This document shows positions 14,091-23,026 of a stretch of 64,000 bases of DNA, in pieces. This stretch comes from CAZECR01 sp964510495 (lineage in GTDB: Bacteria; Patescibacteriota; Patescibacteriia; Magasanikbacterales; GWA2-37-8): positions 1 to 64,000 of the forward strand of contig CAZECR010000001.1 of assembly GCA_964510495.1 (NCBI GenBank), given 5' to 3'. The position numbers were made by a program, and so were the translations under genes. The first letter of the stretch is position 1; every line of letters starts with the position of its first letter. The notes below the pieces were generated by a model, which saw nothing but the letters and a program-made list of their open reading frames with translations, was not told the DNA's origin and searched no databases.

Positions 14091-15972
14091 AGAGTGAGAA
14101 TTGTGACTCAGGGGAATTTACCTTTGGTGCTTTGGGAGGTTTGCTTGTTTTTTGTGGAAGGTCGTCGTACTGGGTTTCTCCCAGAGCTTTGGATATTTCT
14201 TCAGGAGCCATAGTTATTGTTTTTTCTGATGCTCTGCGCTCAGATAAGTTTCTACGTAATTTGTCGATATTTTCTTGTGACTTTTTAAGTGATTCAGCGG
14301 TATCTTTTAAATTTTGCGCTGCATCTTTCTTTAGATTTTCCTTTTCAGTTTCGTTGAGGGGTCTTGTGTAAAGCGGGAATTCGCGAAGATGTCTGTCTAA
14401 CTGATTTCTTCGTTCTTGTAATTCTTCACGCATGATTTTTTCAAATCCAGGGAAAGCCATAGTACGGATGTTGCTATAAGCAATCTGTCTGCTTAGGGTT
14501 AAGCCGGCGTCTTGAATGTTTAAACGCGATTCATTATCTAATTTTTCGCCCGGTGTTAATTCACCAAATTGCGGATTGTTTATCTGATCTTGCATTGCCT
14601 TTTTTTCACGCGCAATTTTATCGCTCAGCGTATCCCAGTTATGTTGTTTTTCAATCGGAATGTTCTCAGATAATTTTTGTAATTTTGCTTTTTGGACTCT
14701 TTGGAACAAGGCCCGTAAAATAGCCTCCAGGTTATCAGGGTGAACTTTAGTGGGATGTGCTTCAAGTGTGTCACGCATCCATTCTATTTCGTTGGCAGTT
14801 AACCATAATTCTTCAGCAATTTTTTTTGTATCAGCTGTGCTGGTAACTACTTCTTTTAATTTCTGGTATTGTTCTTGGGTGATGTTATAGAAATTAATTG
14901 TGGCGTCAGGACTGTATACTCGGAATTCACCCATGAGCTGGTGTCTTTCCTGGTATGACTTTTGTTTTTCGGGGGTATTTAAAGTATCAACATCTGCCAA
15001 TTCTGGTTTGTTAAAATGTTCTTGGATTTTAAGCTGTCTACAAAGTACGGTTAAGTGAGAAAGTTGGTCCGAATACGTTTCAGTAGGATATTTTTTCCGG
15101 TACTCCTGCCATTTTTTTTGCAGAATATTTGTATTTTCTTCGTTAAAAACACTAAAAGAATTATTTTTATTTCCACGTTCTAGTTGTCTTAGGAGCGCTT
15201 CAAGAGTTTCCTTTCCTAGATCAAGATCGTGTTGAATTTTATCGGCATTTTGTTTTCGTTTCCTTTTCTCGATAAAAATTTTATATATTTCCTCTAAATC
15301 AGCAAGGTCGTTACGCAAGCTGTATCCCTTTTGATGATTATTTTTCCATATTTCATGAAGTTGCTTTTGTTCGGTAGAATTTAAAATTTTTTCTTCTTGA
15401 GGGGATAGCATTTCGCCTTGGGCGATATGAAGAATAGCAAGCATCGCTTCTGGGACAAGCAGGGTATGAACTTTTTTTGGACCCAATGCTTCGGCTGTGC
15501 GATGCATCGATAATTCAGGCGGTTCTTGAGTGAGTAAATCGTATAGCTCATCCACCGTAGTTGCTCGCCAAAGAATATGTTTTTTTGGTAGAGCTTGCTC
15601 GGAAAGGGTTTCTGGTTTGGCTGGTTTGTAAGGCTGTGTTGCTGTCCTTTCTTTTTTTGGTTCTGAAAGTTCTATGGGCTGATTCTCTTTTTGAGTAATA
15701 TGGTGATAGATACCTTTCAGTCTAATGATCTGGTCCGCTATACTGTCATCCGGAAATTGTTCGCGGTATTCTTCCCATTTTGTGATGAGCATCTCTTCGT
15801 CTTGGGCTCCGAGTGAGATGCACGCTCCCGGCATCCCTTCTCTACGTTCCAAATTTTTATGCAGCTCAAAAAGCTCCTTCCGGCTGAGGTCCCTAGGCTG
15901 CTGGGAGCTGTCGAGTCTATTTGTTGCCGCGTAGGCTTCAGAAGAATGCGCGCCACGTCGAAAAGTATGCAT
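14089..15972 (-). CDS. Large coiled-coil protein with internal repeats
   Basis: A 627-aa, highly charged, mostly helical protein of unknown family with no signal peptide or transmembrane segment. A degenerate repeat recurs: L-x-x-LERR.. (gap) ..LITKWEEYREQFPDDSIADQI near residues 45-90, QLHEIWKNNHQKGYSLRNDL near 205-235, and LLRQLERG..LQKKWQEYRKKYPTETYSDQL near 255-305, with a weaker fourth copy about 385-430. Each unit has a conserved Trp followed by charged residues and a helix ending in L-x-x-(I/L)-(Y/C). The C-terminal approx. 100 residues are a long coiled coil. The style matches the 41609-43027 and 43209-43739 products. Confidence 0.65.
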   Translation of the reverse strand: MHTFRRGAHSSEAYAATNRLDSSQQPRDLSRKELFELHKNLERREGMPGACISLGAQDEEMLITKWEEYREQFPDDSIADQIIRLKGIYHHITQKENQPIELSEPKKERTATQPYKPAKPETLSEQALPKKHILWRATTVDELYDLLTQEPPELSMHRTAEALGPKKVHTLLVPEAMLAILHIAQGEMLSPQEEKILNSTEQKQLHEIWKNNHQKGYSLRNDLADLEEIYKIFIEKRKRKQNADKIQHDLDLGKETLEALLRQLERGNKNNSFSVFNEENTNILQKKWQEYRKKYPTETYSDQLSHLTVLCRQLKIQEHFNKPELADVDTLNTPEKQKSYQERHQLMGEFRVYSPDATINFYNITQEQYQKLKEVVTSTADTKKIAEELWLTANEIEWMRDTLEAHPTKVHPDNLEAILRALFQRVQKAKLQKLSENIPIEKQHNWDTLSDKIAREKKAMQDQINNPQFGELTPGEKLDNESRLNIQDAGLTLSRQIAYSNIRTMAFPGFEKIMREELQERRNQLDRHLREFPLYTRPLNETEKENLKKDAAQNLKDTAESLKKSQENIDKLRRNLSERRASEKTITMAPEEISKALGETQYDDLPQKTSKPPKAPKVNSPESQFSL

Positions 15973-16130
15973 AAAGAATTTTTATTATAGTATAACATAT
16001 TTGCTGTAAACAGCCCATGCAAGCACATTTCAAGCGTTTTGTCAACCCAATTGAGCTTTATTTTGGCTAAGATATGCCCTTCTGTACGCCTTGATTTCTT
16101 GGCTAAAAGCCTGTATGCTAGCTGAACGGT

Positions 16131-16136
16131 ATAATT
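16131..16136 (+). promoter_or_regulatory. -10 box of ftsH
   Basis: A TATAAT ends 14 nt before the ATG at 16151. An upstream alternative, TTGATT-17-TATGCT (about 16090-16118), is also present. No Shine-Dalgarno. Confidence 0.5.
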
Positions 16137-16150
16137 CATTAGTCTTATTT

Positions 16151-18019
16151 ATGAAAGATTTTTTAAAGAATTTTTTACTCATTTTTGGGGCATTACTCCT
16201 GATTGCTGGTGGTCTTAGCCTTGTTAAATGGAATAGCGCGCAGAAGCCGGAGATTGTTGGTGTTAATCAGTTGGCCGAAGAGATTAATGCTGGCAAGGTT
16301 AAGAAGATCGTGGTTCAAGGTGATACGCTCAGTATTGAGCTTAACGATGCCAAAGCTGCTCCGCAGCAAGTGAAAAAAGAAGCTCAGGAATCGTTTGGCG
16401 ACATCATGAAAAATTATGGCGTAACCGATGAAGCCCGTGCAAAATTACAGGTAGAAATTAAAGATCAGAGTTCGTGGAAGTTTTGGCTGGCCAATTTGGT
16501 ATTGCCGGCTTTGCCGGTACTCATGTTGCTCGGGTTTCTGTACTTCATGACTCGCGGCATGCAGGGAATGAACAATAAAGCCATGGGTTTTGGACAGAGC
16601 AATCCGCGTCAGGTGAAGCCAGACGACAAAGACAAGAAAACATTTAAAGATGTTGCTGGCGCTAAAGAAGCCAAAGAAGAACTCGTGGAAATTGTCGATT
16701 TTTTGAAAGATCCTAAAAAGTTTGCGGAAATTGGGGCAAAGATTCCTAAAGGCGTCTTGCTGACAGGTACCCCGGGTACCGGTAAAACTTTACTTGCGAA
16801 AGCGGTGGCTGGTGAAGCCGATGTGCCGTTTTTTCACATGAGTGGTTCTGAGTTTGTAGAAATGTTTGTGGGTGTTGGTGCGAGCCGTGTGCGCGACCTC
16901 TTTGCTAAAGCAAAAAAGGCTGCCCCAGCTATTATCTTTATCGATGAAATTGATGCGGTCGGTCGTAGGCGTGGTGCTGGTATGGGTGGTGGACATGACG
17001 AACGCGAACAAACCCTCAACCAGATTTTAGTTGAGATGGATGGTTTTGAACCTAATCTCGGTGTTATTATTATGGCGGCTACGAACCGTCCCGACGTGCT
17101 TGATCCGGCACTCCTTCGCCCAGGTCGTTTTGATCGCCGAGTGACAATCGATATGCCAGATATTCGCGACCGCGAAGAAATTTTGAAGATTCATGCGATT
17201 GGTAAACCTTTTGCGCCCGAGGTTTCAATGCGTAAAGTAGCCGAACGTACTCCAGGATTCTCGGGTGCTGATCTCGCCAATCTTTTGAATGAAGCGGCGA
17301 TTTTAACGGTGCGCAAAGGATTGAAAGTAATTACTGAAAACGAAATTTTACCAAGTATTGAAAAAGTCTTACTCGGGCCTGAACGCAAGAGCCGGGTTAT
17401 TTCGGATCATGATAAAAAAGTTACTGCCTACCACGAAGCAGGGCATGCGATCGTTGGGTACCTCTTACCAAATTGTGACCCTGTTCGCAAAGTGTCGATT
17501 ATTTCGCGCGGTTCAGCTGGCGGGTATACGCTCAAAATGCCGGCCGAAGACAAGCATTATCATACGCTTGCTCAATTCCGCGACGATCTGGCAATGTCGC
17601 TCGGCGGCTACGTCGTCGAAAAAATGGTCTTTGGTGACGGTAATATTTCAACCGGCCCATCAAGCGATTTGCGCAACGCTACCAAGCTCGCTCGCGGCAT
17701 GGTGACGCAGTATGGTATGAGTACGAAACTGGGACCACGTACCTTCGGTGAAAGTGAAGGCATGGTGTTCCTTGGCGGTGAATCACATGCCGAACGGGAT
17801 TATAGTGATAAGACGGCCGAGATTATTGATCAGGAAGTGCTGGCGCTTATCTCAGAAGCCGAAACTCGAGCGCGCGACGTAATGACCAAAAATAAAGCAG
17901 CCATGGAACGTATGGTCGCCGCACTTATTGAAAAAGAAACGATTGAACAAGACGAGATTAAAGCAATCATGGGTGAGCCGCCAAAGAAATCAGAAGTTGT
18001 TTTGGAAAATCAAGCGTAA
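16151..18019 (+). CDS. ftsH: ATP-dependent zinc metalloprotease FtsH
   Basis: A 622-aa membrane-anchored AAA+ protease that degrades misfolded and regulatory membrane and cytosolic proteins. Two N-terminal transmembrane segments (about 6-24 and 115-133) flank a small external domain. The AAA module has Walker A GTPGTGKT (206-213), Walker B IIFIDEID (261-268) and the second region of homology ATNRPDVLDPALLRPGRFDR (310-329). The zinc motif HEAGH lies at 428-432. All catalytic residues are present. Start 16151 is chosen because a TATAAT precedes it closely and the upstream in-frame ATGs precede that box. It is single-gene, with a terminator. Confidence 0.96.
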   Translation: MKDFLKNFLLIFGALLLIAGGLSLVKWNSAQKPEIVGVNQLAEEINAGKVKKIVVQGDTLSIELNDAKAAPQQVKKEAQESFGDIMKNYGVTDEARAKLQVEIKDQSSWKFWLANLVLPALPVLMLLGFLYFMTRGMQGMNNKAMGFGQSNPRQVKPDDKDKKTFKDVAGAKEAKEELVEIVDFLKDPKKFAEIGAKIPKGVLLTGTPGTGKTLLAKAVAGEADVPFFHMSGSEFVEMFVGVGASRVRDLFAKAKKAAPAIIFIDEIDAVGRRRGAGMGGGHDEREQTLNQILVEMDGFEPNLGVIIMAATNRPDVLDPALLRPGRFDRRVTIDMPDIRDREEILKIHAIGKPFAPEVSMRKVAERTPGFSGADLANLLNEAAILTVRKGLKVITENEILPSIEKVLLGPERKSRVISDHDKKVTAYHEAGHAIVGYLLPNCDPVRKVSIISRGSAGGYTLKMPAEDKHYHTLAQFRDDLAMSLGGYVVEKMVFGDGNISTGPSSDLRNATKLARGMVTQYGMSTKLGPRTFGESEGMVFLGGESHAERDYSDKTAEIIDQEVLALISEAETRARDVMTKNKAAMERMVAALIEKETIEQDEIKAIMGEPPKKSEVVLENQA

Positions 18020-18032
18020 AATCTGATAACAT

Positions 18033-18066
18033 AAAATCCCGTATTCGATTGAACGCGGGATTTTTT
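18033..18066 (+). terminator. Terminator after ftsH
   Basis: AAAATCCCG (18033-18041) pairs with CGGGATTTT (18056-18064), followed by a T run. Confidence 0.85.
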
Positions 18067-18274
18067 AAATAGTGAGGAGAGCGGCCCGCCAGCTAGCGAG
18101 ATCCGTTAAGCGAATACGGGTCTCTTGTCTGCTCGAATGGTAGTACTAATCGCCCTGTTTTTTAATGGAGAAATGTGTGGTGGTGGCAAGGGCGTGTCAA
18201 TATGTAACTACCTGTAAAAGTGTGGTATACTACTGGTACTCAAAAATTATTTATATTTTTTAATCGCGATTGGT
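18067..18274 (+). other. Intergenic region with a hairpin and a -10 box
   Basis: No ORF is seen in these 208 bp. A GAGATCCG/CGGGTCTC stem (about 18099-18124, one G-T pair) is followed by more potentially paired sequence. A TGGTATACT extended -10 lies at 18224-18232, about 42 nt before the next start codon. No known RNA family is recognised. Confidence 0.4.
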
Positions 18275-19243
18275 ATGCGTGAGCCAAGCTATGGACGGGC
18301 CCTCCTTAAATCGTGGCGCTTTGTCTGGCACAATAAAATTGTCTGGATTTTTGGCTTGTTGGCGCTCTTGGTTGGGCAGTTCGGATTAAATCATTTTGTA
18401 GGGCAGCTTTTTTTGTTAGGTACAAATACAGCTTCTCCCATAAGTTTTATTTCCTGGCCAGCGAGTTGGCCGGTTTGGCAAATTACTACGGTTGAAGAAG
18501 GGTTATTATTTAGCTGGCTCTTAGTTATTATGCTGGCGATTGGTGTCCTGGCACTCGTTATGGGTGTCTTGAGTCAGGGAGCACTTATTGCGGCAGCAGC
18601 GGATTATTTTAAAAACGAAACTCCGCCTCGTCTCGCTCGTGCGTGGCATAAATCAGTGCGTCGGTTTTGGCCGCTCCTCAGCCTTAATATTATTCAAAAG
18701 ATTATTAGTGGCGGACTCTGGGTCGTAACTTTTTATCTTCTCAGCATATTTAAAGCCGAAACGGTAAGTGGTTTTTTTGCTACAGTTATTACGATTGGTA
18801 TTGCGGGTCTCCTTATGCTCGCTGTTTCCGCTGTCACTATTTACGCAGCCGGTTACATTGTAGAGTATAATTTTTCCTTGCTAGCTGGTTTGGTAGAAGG
18901 GTTTCGTTTGTTTGAAGAGCATGTTCTTGTGTCATTGGAACTAAGTCTTATTTTGGTCGCGTGTAGCCTTGCTTTGTATGGGGTTGTTTATATTGGAGCA
19001 CTTCTTACGCTTATCCCATCATGGTTTATTTGGGTTACTGCTGGTTTTACAGGTTCCTTTGGGCTTTTTGCGGTAGGTCTTGTCGTCGCTGTGTTTTTGT
19101 TTGGCGTGCTCGTAGCCATTCTTGGCGCTCTTTTTAACGCATTTACTACGAGTGCTTGGATGTATTTCTTCATGCGTATGCACCACCAGGGCGTAGCAAG
19201 TCGTATTATTAATTTTGTTGAACGCACGATTCGGGTTAACTAA
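18275..19243 (+). CDS. Polytopic membrane protein of unknown function
   Basis: A 322-aa integral membrane protein with an N-terminal amphipathic RALLKSWRFVWHNKIVWIFGLLALL motif, which opens a family of conserved CPR and Firmicutes membrane proteins resembling glycerophosphodiester-phosphodiesterase membrane domains. About six hydrophobic segments follow (about 25-40, 85-115, 160-185, 190-215, 235-260, 270-300). There are no catalytic motifs. pilB begins 12 bp after its stop, so it may be part of the pilus transcript, but a role in pilus assembly is only inferred. Confidence 0.65.
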   Translation: MREPSYGRALLKSWRFVWHNKIVWIFGLLALLVGQFGLNHFVGQLFLLGTNTASPISFISWPASWPVWQITTVEEGLLFSWLLVIMLAIGVLALVMGVLSQGALIAAAADYFKNETPPRLARAWHKSVRRFWPLLSLNIIQKIISGGLWVVTFYLLSIFKAETVSGFFATVITIGIAGLLMLAVSAVTIYAAGYIVEYNFSLLAGLVEGFRLFEEHVLVSLELSLILVACSLALYGVVYIGALLTLIPSWFIWVTAGFTGSFGLFAVGLVVAVFLFGVLVAILGALFNAFTTSAWMYFFMRMHHQGVASRIINFVERTIRVN

Positions 19244-19255
19244 CTTTTACGCTGT

Positions 19256-21007
19256 ATGTCTGATTTTCCCTCAATTAATGATCTGGTAAAAAAAAATACT
19301 GGCAAAACACCTCCAATAACCGGAGGAAAAGCGCTTGCTACGCCTCCGCCTGTGGTTGATGTTGATAGCACCGAAGGCAAATTTGATGAAAAAATGAAGG
19401 CGATCAGTCTTAAAGAAAAAGAAGATTTGGTCGCAGTTATGGCAGCGTCATACGGCCTCCCGTATCTTGATTTAACTGGTTTCCCAATATCCGCAGAAGC
19501 CTTGCGCGTCTTGCCAGAAGCAGAAGCTCGTGAAAAGCGGGTAGTTTGCTTTTTTTATAATGGTGACGAGTTGCGCCTGGGTGCGCTTGAAAAAACCAAA
19601 GAAATTGACGAGTTGGCCTACCAGCTCGGGGAGCGTGTGCATGCGCGAGTAGGGGTGTATATTGTTTCCGAACATAGTCTCGAAAAAGCGCTTAGCTTCT
19701 ACGCCAACTTGCCGATTGTTAAACCGGTGACCAAAGATATTAATATTACCGATGAAGAGCTTGCAAAATTTGGTGTTGGTATCGATAATTTATCGAGTCT
19801 CCAAGAAAAGTTTAAAAATGTTTCAATCACAGATATTCTGACACTGATGATTGCCTCGGCTTTGAAGGTGAATTCTTCAGATATGCACGTGGAGGCGGAA
19901 GAGAACGGCATTGCTGTTCGGTATCGTATTGACGGTGTTTTACATGATGTGGCCACGCTCCCGAAAGAGCAATGGAAGCGCTTTATCTCGCGTATCAAAC
20001 TTTTGGCAGCACTTAAAATTAATGTTTCGGAGCGTCCACAGGACGGACGTGTTACGCTCAAAGTAACGTCGGGCAGTCTCGATGTGCGCGTTTCCACGAT
20101 GCCAACGACATATGGAGAGAGTGTTGTAATGCGTATTTTGCATAGTGGTAGTAAAGGGGTTACTTTTGATGACTTGGGTCTGCGCGGGGATGCTCATGAT
20201 CGTTTAAAACGCGAAATCGAACGCCCAAACGGCATGATTATTACAACTGGTCCAACGGGCTCTGGTAAAACAACCACAATGTACGCTATCTTGCGCACGC
20301 TTAATAAACCGGGGGTAAATATTATTACCCTTGAAGATCCGGTCGAAATTAAGATGGAAGGAATTAATCAAAGTCAGGTGGAGTCATCGCACGACTATAC
20401 GTTTGCCAAAGGACTCAAAAGTATTTTGCGTCAGGACCCAGATATTTGTATGGTTGGTGAAATCCGCGATCTTGAAACCGCTGAGATTTCGATTCAGACC
20501 GCCCTTACGGGTCACTTGATGCTTTCGACCATCCATACCAACAGTGCGTCCGGCGCCATTCCACGTTTCTTGTCGATGGGTGTAAAACCGTTTTTATTGG
20601 CTCCAGCGCTTAACTCAGTTATTGGTCAGCGTTTAGTGCGCCGTATTTGTGAAGTGTGCCGTGAAGAAAAAGCCTTAACGCCAGAACAAGCCGAGCGAGT
20701 ACAAAAAGTGTTCAGCTCGCTGCCAGAAGCAGAAAAGAAAAATATCGATGTTGCCAACCTTCATTTTTATATGGGAAAGGGTTGTGAAGTGTGCAGTGGT
20801 CTCGGGTATAAAGGCCGTATTGGTATTTACGAAATTTTTACCATGAGCAAGGAGATTGAAGAGGTTATTTTAAGCGCTCAGGTCTCGGAGTACTTGATCG
20901 AAGAATTAGCAGTCAAAAATGGTATGGTAACGATGGTACAGGACGGTCTCCTCAAAGCGCTCGACAAAATTACCAGTGTCGAAGAAGTGTTTCGTGTCAC
21001 CGAGTAG
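19256..21007 (+). CDS. pilB: Type IV pilus assembly ATPase PilB (GspE family)
   Basis: A 583-aa secretion ATPase that powers pilin polymerisation from the cytoplasmic face. It has an N-terminal MshEN-like domain (about 45-150), then the ATPase core: Walker A GPTGSGKT (about 332-339), the Asp-box region ITLEDPVEIKMEG, Walker B ICMVGEIRDLETAEI, the His box LTGHLMLSTIHTNSA, and the C-terminal metal-binding CEVC..CEVC pairs with GYKGRIGIYEIF. It completes the usual family order. CPR genomes commonly keep a type IV pilus for DNA uptake or host attachment. No other pil genes are in the window apart from possible partners on either side. Confidence 0.93.
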   Translation: MSDFPSINDLVKKNTGKTPPITGGKALATPPPVVDVDSTEGKFDEKMKAISLKEKEDLVAVMAASYGLPYLDLTGFPISAEALRVLPEAEAREKRVVCFFYNGDELRLGALEKTKEIDELAYQLGERVHARVGVYIVSEHSLEKALSFYANLPIVKPVTKDINITDEELAKFGVGIDNLSSLQEKFKNVSITDILTLMIASALKVNSSDMHVEAEENGIAVRYRIDGVLHDVATLPKEQWKRFISRIKLLAALKINVSERPQDGRVTLKVTSGSLDVRVSTMPTTYGESVVMRILHSGSKGVTFDDLGLRGDAHDRLKREIERPNGMIITTGPTGSGKTTTMYAILRTLNKPGVNIITLEDPVEIKMEGINQSQVESSHDYTFAKGLKSILRQDPDICMVGEIRDLETAEISIQTALTGHLMLSTIHTNSASGAIPRFLSMGVKPFLLAPALNSVIGQRLVRRICEVCREEKALTPEQAERVQKVFSSLPEAEKKNIDVANLHFYMGKGCEVCSGLGYKGRIGIYEIFTMSKEIEEVILSAQVSEYLIEELAVKNGMVTMVQDGLLKALDKITSVEEVFRVTE

Positions 21008-21095
21008 GTCACGAGACTCTGTGCACAGTTCTTTTTTATTGACAATGTGGTATACTTTGAATACACCTTAAATTTTTTAAGTCTTTTGAAAATCT

Positions 21096-22235
21096 ATGAT
21101 GATCCGTCGCATGGAAACAAGTCCGGCTCCAGAGCCGCCAGTACGCTTTTATAAAATTATCGCCCTCTCTTTTTTGTTTTTAACCGTCATTATTTTAGGG
21201 GTTGTGGTTTTTATAACTTCTAAAAAAGCAACTATTGTTGTCGTTTCAAAACAAGACAGCCAAACAGTCCCCTTGACCGTTAAAGTTACCCCCGATAATG
21301 CTGGAGGCCAAACGATTCCCGGAACAGTGAGCTCTACATCTTTTGCCTGGTCAAATACATATTATCCAACCGGTACCAAAGTTATTGAAGGAAGTAGCGG
21401 TGGACAGGTGACTATTTATAATAAAACCGGGACCCCTCAGACACTTATTAAAACTACCCGGTTACTTACAGCCAGCGGTATTTTGTTCCGTCTTTCCGAT
21501 ACGGTGATTGTGCCGGCAAATGGTGAAGTCAGTGCAACCGTCTATGCAGATAAGGCAGGAGCCGAGAGTGATATTGCGGCTAGTCAGTTTACTATCCCCG
21601 GACTTGCTGAAGAGAAACAGAAAACTATTTACGCGGTAAGCGCCGCGCCAATGTCTGGCGGAGCTAAGAAAGTTGGCGTTCTGAGCGATGATGATATTGC
21701 TAACGCTCTTAAAGATTATAAGGATAAAGTTAAAGATGCTTTTCTTGCGACACTTAAGGACGTTTCGACGAGTCAAGCCGTAGTTCTCATGAATGAGAAT
21801 ATTGCTGCCAATCACAAGGCAGGGGATGAGGTCGCTGATTTTACCATACAAGGCACAAATACGCTTTTGGTAGTTTCGTATAACGCTGCCGATCTTGCTA
21901 AAATTCTTAACGATGCTTTAAGCACTAAATTCGACAGTTCATCAGAAAAGTTGTTGTCTCTTAATAAAGACCCGGTTGTAAATATTGGTTCTTACGATGT
22001 TGCCAGTCGTACCGCAGATTTGTCAGTAACTCAAGATGTCGTGGTTACACTTGATTCTAACGGCGACAAGCTCCTTGCCAAGAACTTTTTAGGCAAAAAG
22101 AAAGAAGACATACAGCGTTATATTCTGAGTTTGGATCATGTATCGGGTGTTGATGTGCAGTTTTCACCAGGCTGGATGCTAAGCGCGCCAAGCGTCCCCG
22201 ACCGCATCAAAGTAGTAGTCAAGAACATGAATTAA
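21096..22235 (+). CDS. Membrane-anchored baseplate-J-like surface protein
   Basis: A 379-aa protein with a short cytosolic N-terminus, one transmembrane segment (about 23-45, KIIALSFLFLTVIILGVVVF), then an extracytoplasmic beta-rich part. The stretch NKTGTPQTLIKTTRLL..GILFRLSDTVIVPANGEVSATVYADKAGAESDIA matches the baseplate J/gp47 beta-strand pattern seen in conserved CPR proteins beside pilB. A Leu/Asp-rich helical region follows (about 200-300). It has its own upstream signals (TTGACA at about 21039, TATACT at about 21050), so it may be transcribed separately from pilB. The function is unknown; a surface or envelope structure is likely. Confidence 0.65.
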   Translation: MMIRRMETSPAPEPPVRFYKIIALSFLFLTVIILGVVVFITSKKATIVVVSKQDSQTVPLTVKVTPDNAGGQTIPGTVSSTSFAWSNTYYPTGTKVIEGSSGGQVTIYNKTGTPQTLIKTTRLLTASGILFRLSDTVIVPANGEVSATVYADKAGAESDIAASQFTIPGLAEEKQKTIYAVSAAPMSGGAKKVGVLSDDDIANALKDYKDKVKDAFLATLKDVSTSQAVVLMNENIAANHKAGDEVADFTIQGTNTLLVVSYNAADLAKILNDALSTKFDSSSEKLLSLNKDPVVNIGSYDVASRTADLSVTQDVVVTLDSNGDKLLAKNFLGKKKEDIQRYILSLDHVSGVDVQFSPGWMLSAPSVPDRIKVVVKNMN

Positions 22236-22262
22236 TGAGCGGTTTTTACTACGGTAGCGTAT

Positions 22263-22291
22263 TTGACAGATTGTTCTGTTTTTGATAAAAA
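22263..22291 (+). promoter_or_regulatory. Promoter of the T-box / hpt-thrS-miaA operon
   Basis: TTGACA (22263-22268), 17 bp, TAAAAA (22286-22291). Transcription would start near 22298, at the foot of the T-box stem I. Confidence 0.6.
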
Positions 22292-22297
22292 TAGCTT

Positions 22298-22473
22298 AGT
22301 ACATATAGTTAAGAACCAGCCCAGCCTGTGAAACGGCATGGTACCACTCTTGGCACTGACTGTCGGTCAGGTGTACAAAATAACCCATCACAAAGTTAAT
22401 TATTCGGGTGGAACCGTCTTATATTCTATAAGACCCCGATGTCTCTTCATAAAAGACATCGGGGTATTTTTTT
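22298..22473 (+). promoter_or_regulatory. T-box riboswitch upstream of hpt-thrS-miaA
   Basis: T-box leaders bind uncharged tRNA and open a terminator when it accumulates. The antiterminator is clear: helix A1 TCGGG (22404-22408) with CCCGA (22435-22439), the tRNA-acceptor bulge TGGAACC (22409-22415), and helix A2 GTCTTATA/TATAAGAC (22416-22423, 22427-22434). The competing terminator uses the same CCCCGATGTCT arm. Stem I is probably closed by GTACA (22299-22303) and TGTAC (22372-22376), with a CTGAC/GTCAG hairpin inside; it is short. thrS in the operon implies a threonine specifier, but the codon position could not be fixed with confidence. Confidence 0.85.
22433..22473 (+). terminator. Regulated terminator of the T-box leader
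   Basis: A 12-bp stem ACCCCGATGTCT (22433-22444)/AGACATCGGGGT (22454-22465) is followed by ATTTTTTT, ending 4 bp before the hpt start codon. It is mutually exclusive with the antiterminator. Confidence 0.88.
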
Positions 22474-22477
22474 ACCT

Positions 22478-23017
22478 ATGGATACATTAAAAATTGACCA
22501 GGCCGTTTTTAAAGAGATTTATTCTAATGCCACGATCTTAGAGCGCATCAAGGATCTTGCACTCCAAATCGAAAGGGATTTGCCGGGTAGTACACCGGTT
22601 ATGCTGGGGGTTATGAAAGGTTCGGTTATTTTCTTGGCGGATTTAGTGAGAGCTGTAACTGCTATTGACCTCGAGATTGATTATGTTCGGGTAAAGAGCT
22701 ATGGTAATGAAGAAGCTTCGTCAGGCACAATAGAGCTTGTACAGGAGCCGGGGATTCCGCTCATGGATCGTGATGTTGTTGTGGTAGAAGATATAGTTGA
22801 TAGCGGTCAAACTGTTAATTTTTTACGCCGATACCTATCTGATCAGGGGGCAAAAAGTGTCCGTGTGGCCACCCTTCTCTACAAGCACGAATCCGCCAAG
22901 CTGGATGTTCCGGTTGAATATGTTGGTTTCAGTATTCCTAATAATTTTGTCATCGGTTACGGCCTTGATTACAAGCAGCTCAAGCGTAATTTGCCGAGTA
23001 TTTATTCAAAACAATAA
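22478..23017 (+). CDS. hpt: Hypoxanthine phosphoribosyltransferase
   Basis: A 179-aa purine-salvage enzyme that makes IMP or GMP from hypoxanthine or guanine and PRPP. It shows the type I PRTase PRPP loop VVVVEDIVDSGQT (about 108-120), the PPi loop region LGVMKGSVIFLADL (about 43-56) and the flexible-loop residues DYVRVKSYG. The ATG at 22478 begins immediately after the T-box terminator, so an unread terminator silences hpt as well as thrS. It is unusual as the first gene of a threonine-regulated operon. Confidence 0.9.
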   Translation: MDTLKIDQAVFKEIYSNATILERIKDLALQIERDLPGSTPVMLGVMKGSVIFLADLVRAVTAIDLEIDYVRVKSYGNEEASSGTIELVQEPGIPLMDRDVVVVEDIVDSGQTVNFLRRYLSDQGAKSVRVATLLYKHESAKLDVPVEYVGFSIPNNFVIGYGLDYKQLKRNLPSIYSKQ

Positions 23018-23026
23018 TTTTTTACT

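Noticed and set aside
18067..18274. SRP RNA or 6S RNA after ftsH
   Set aside because: The hairpin lacks the SRP GGAA-type apical loop and 6S architecture; only an unassigned stem can be supported.
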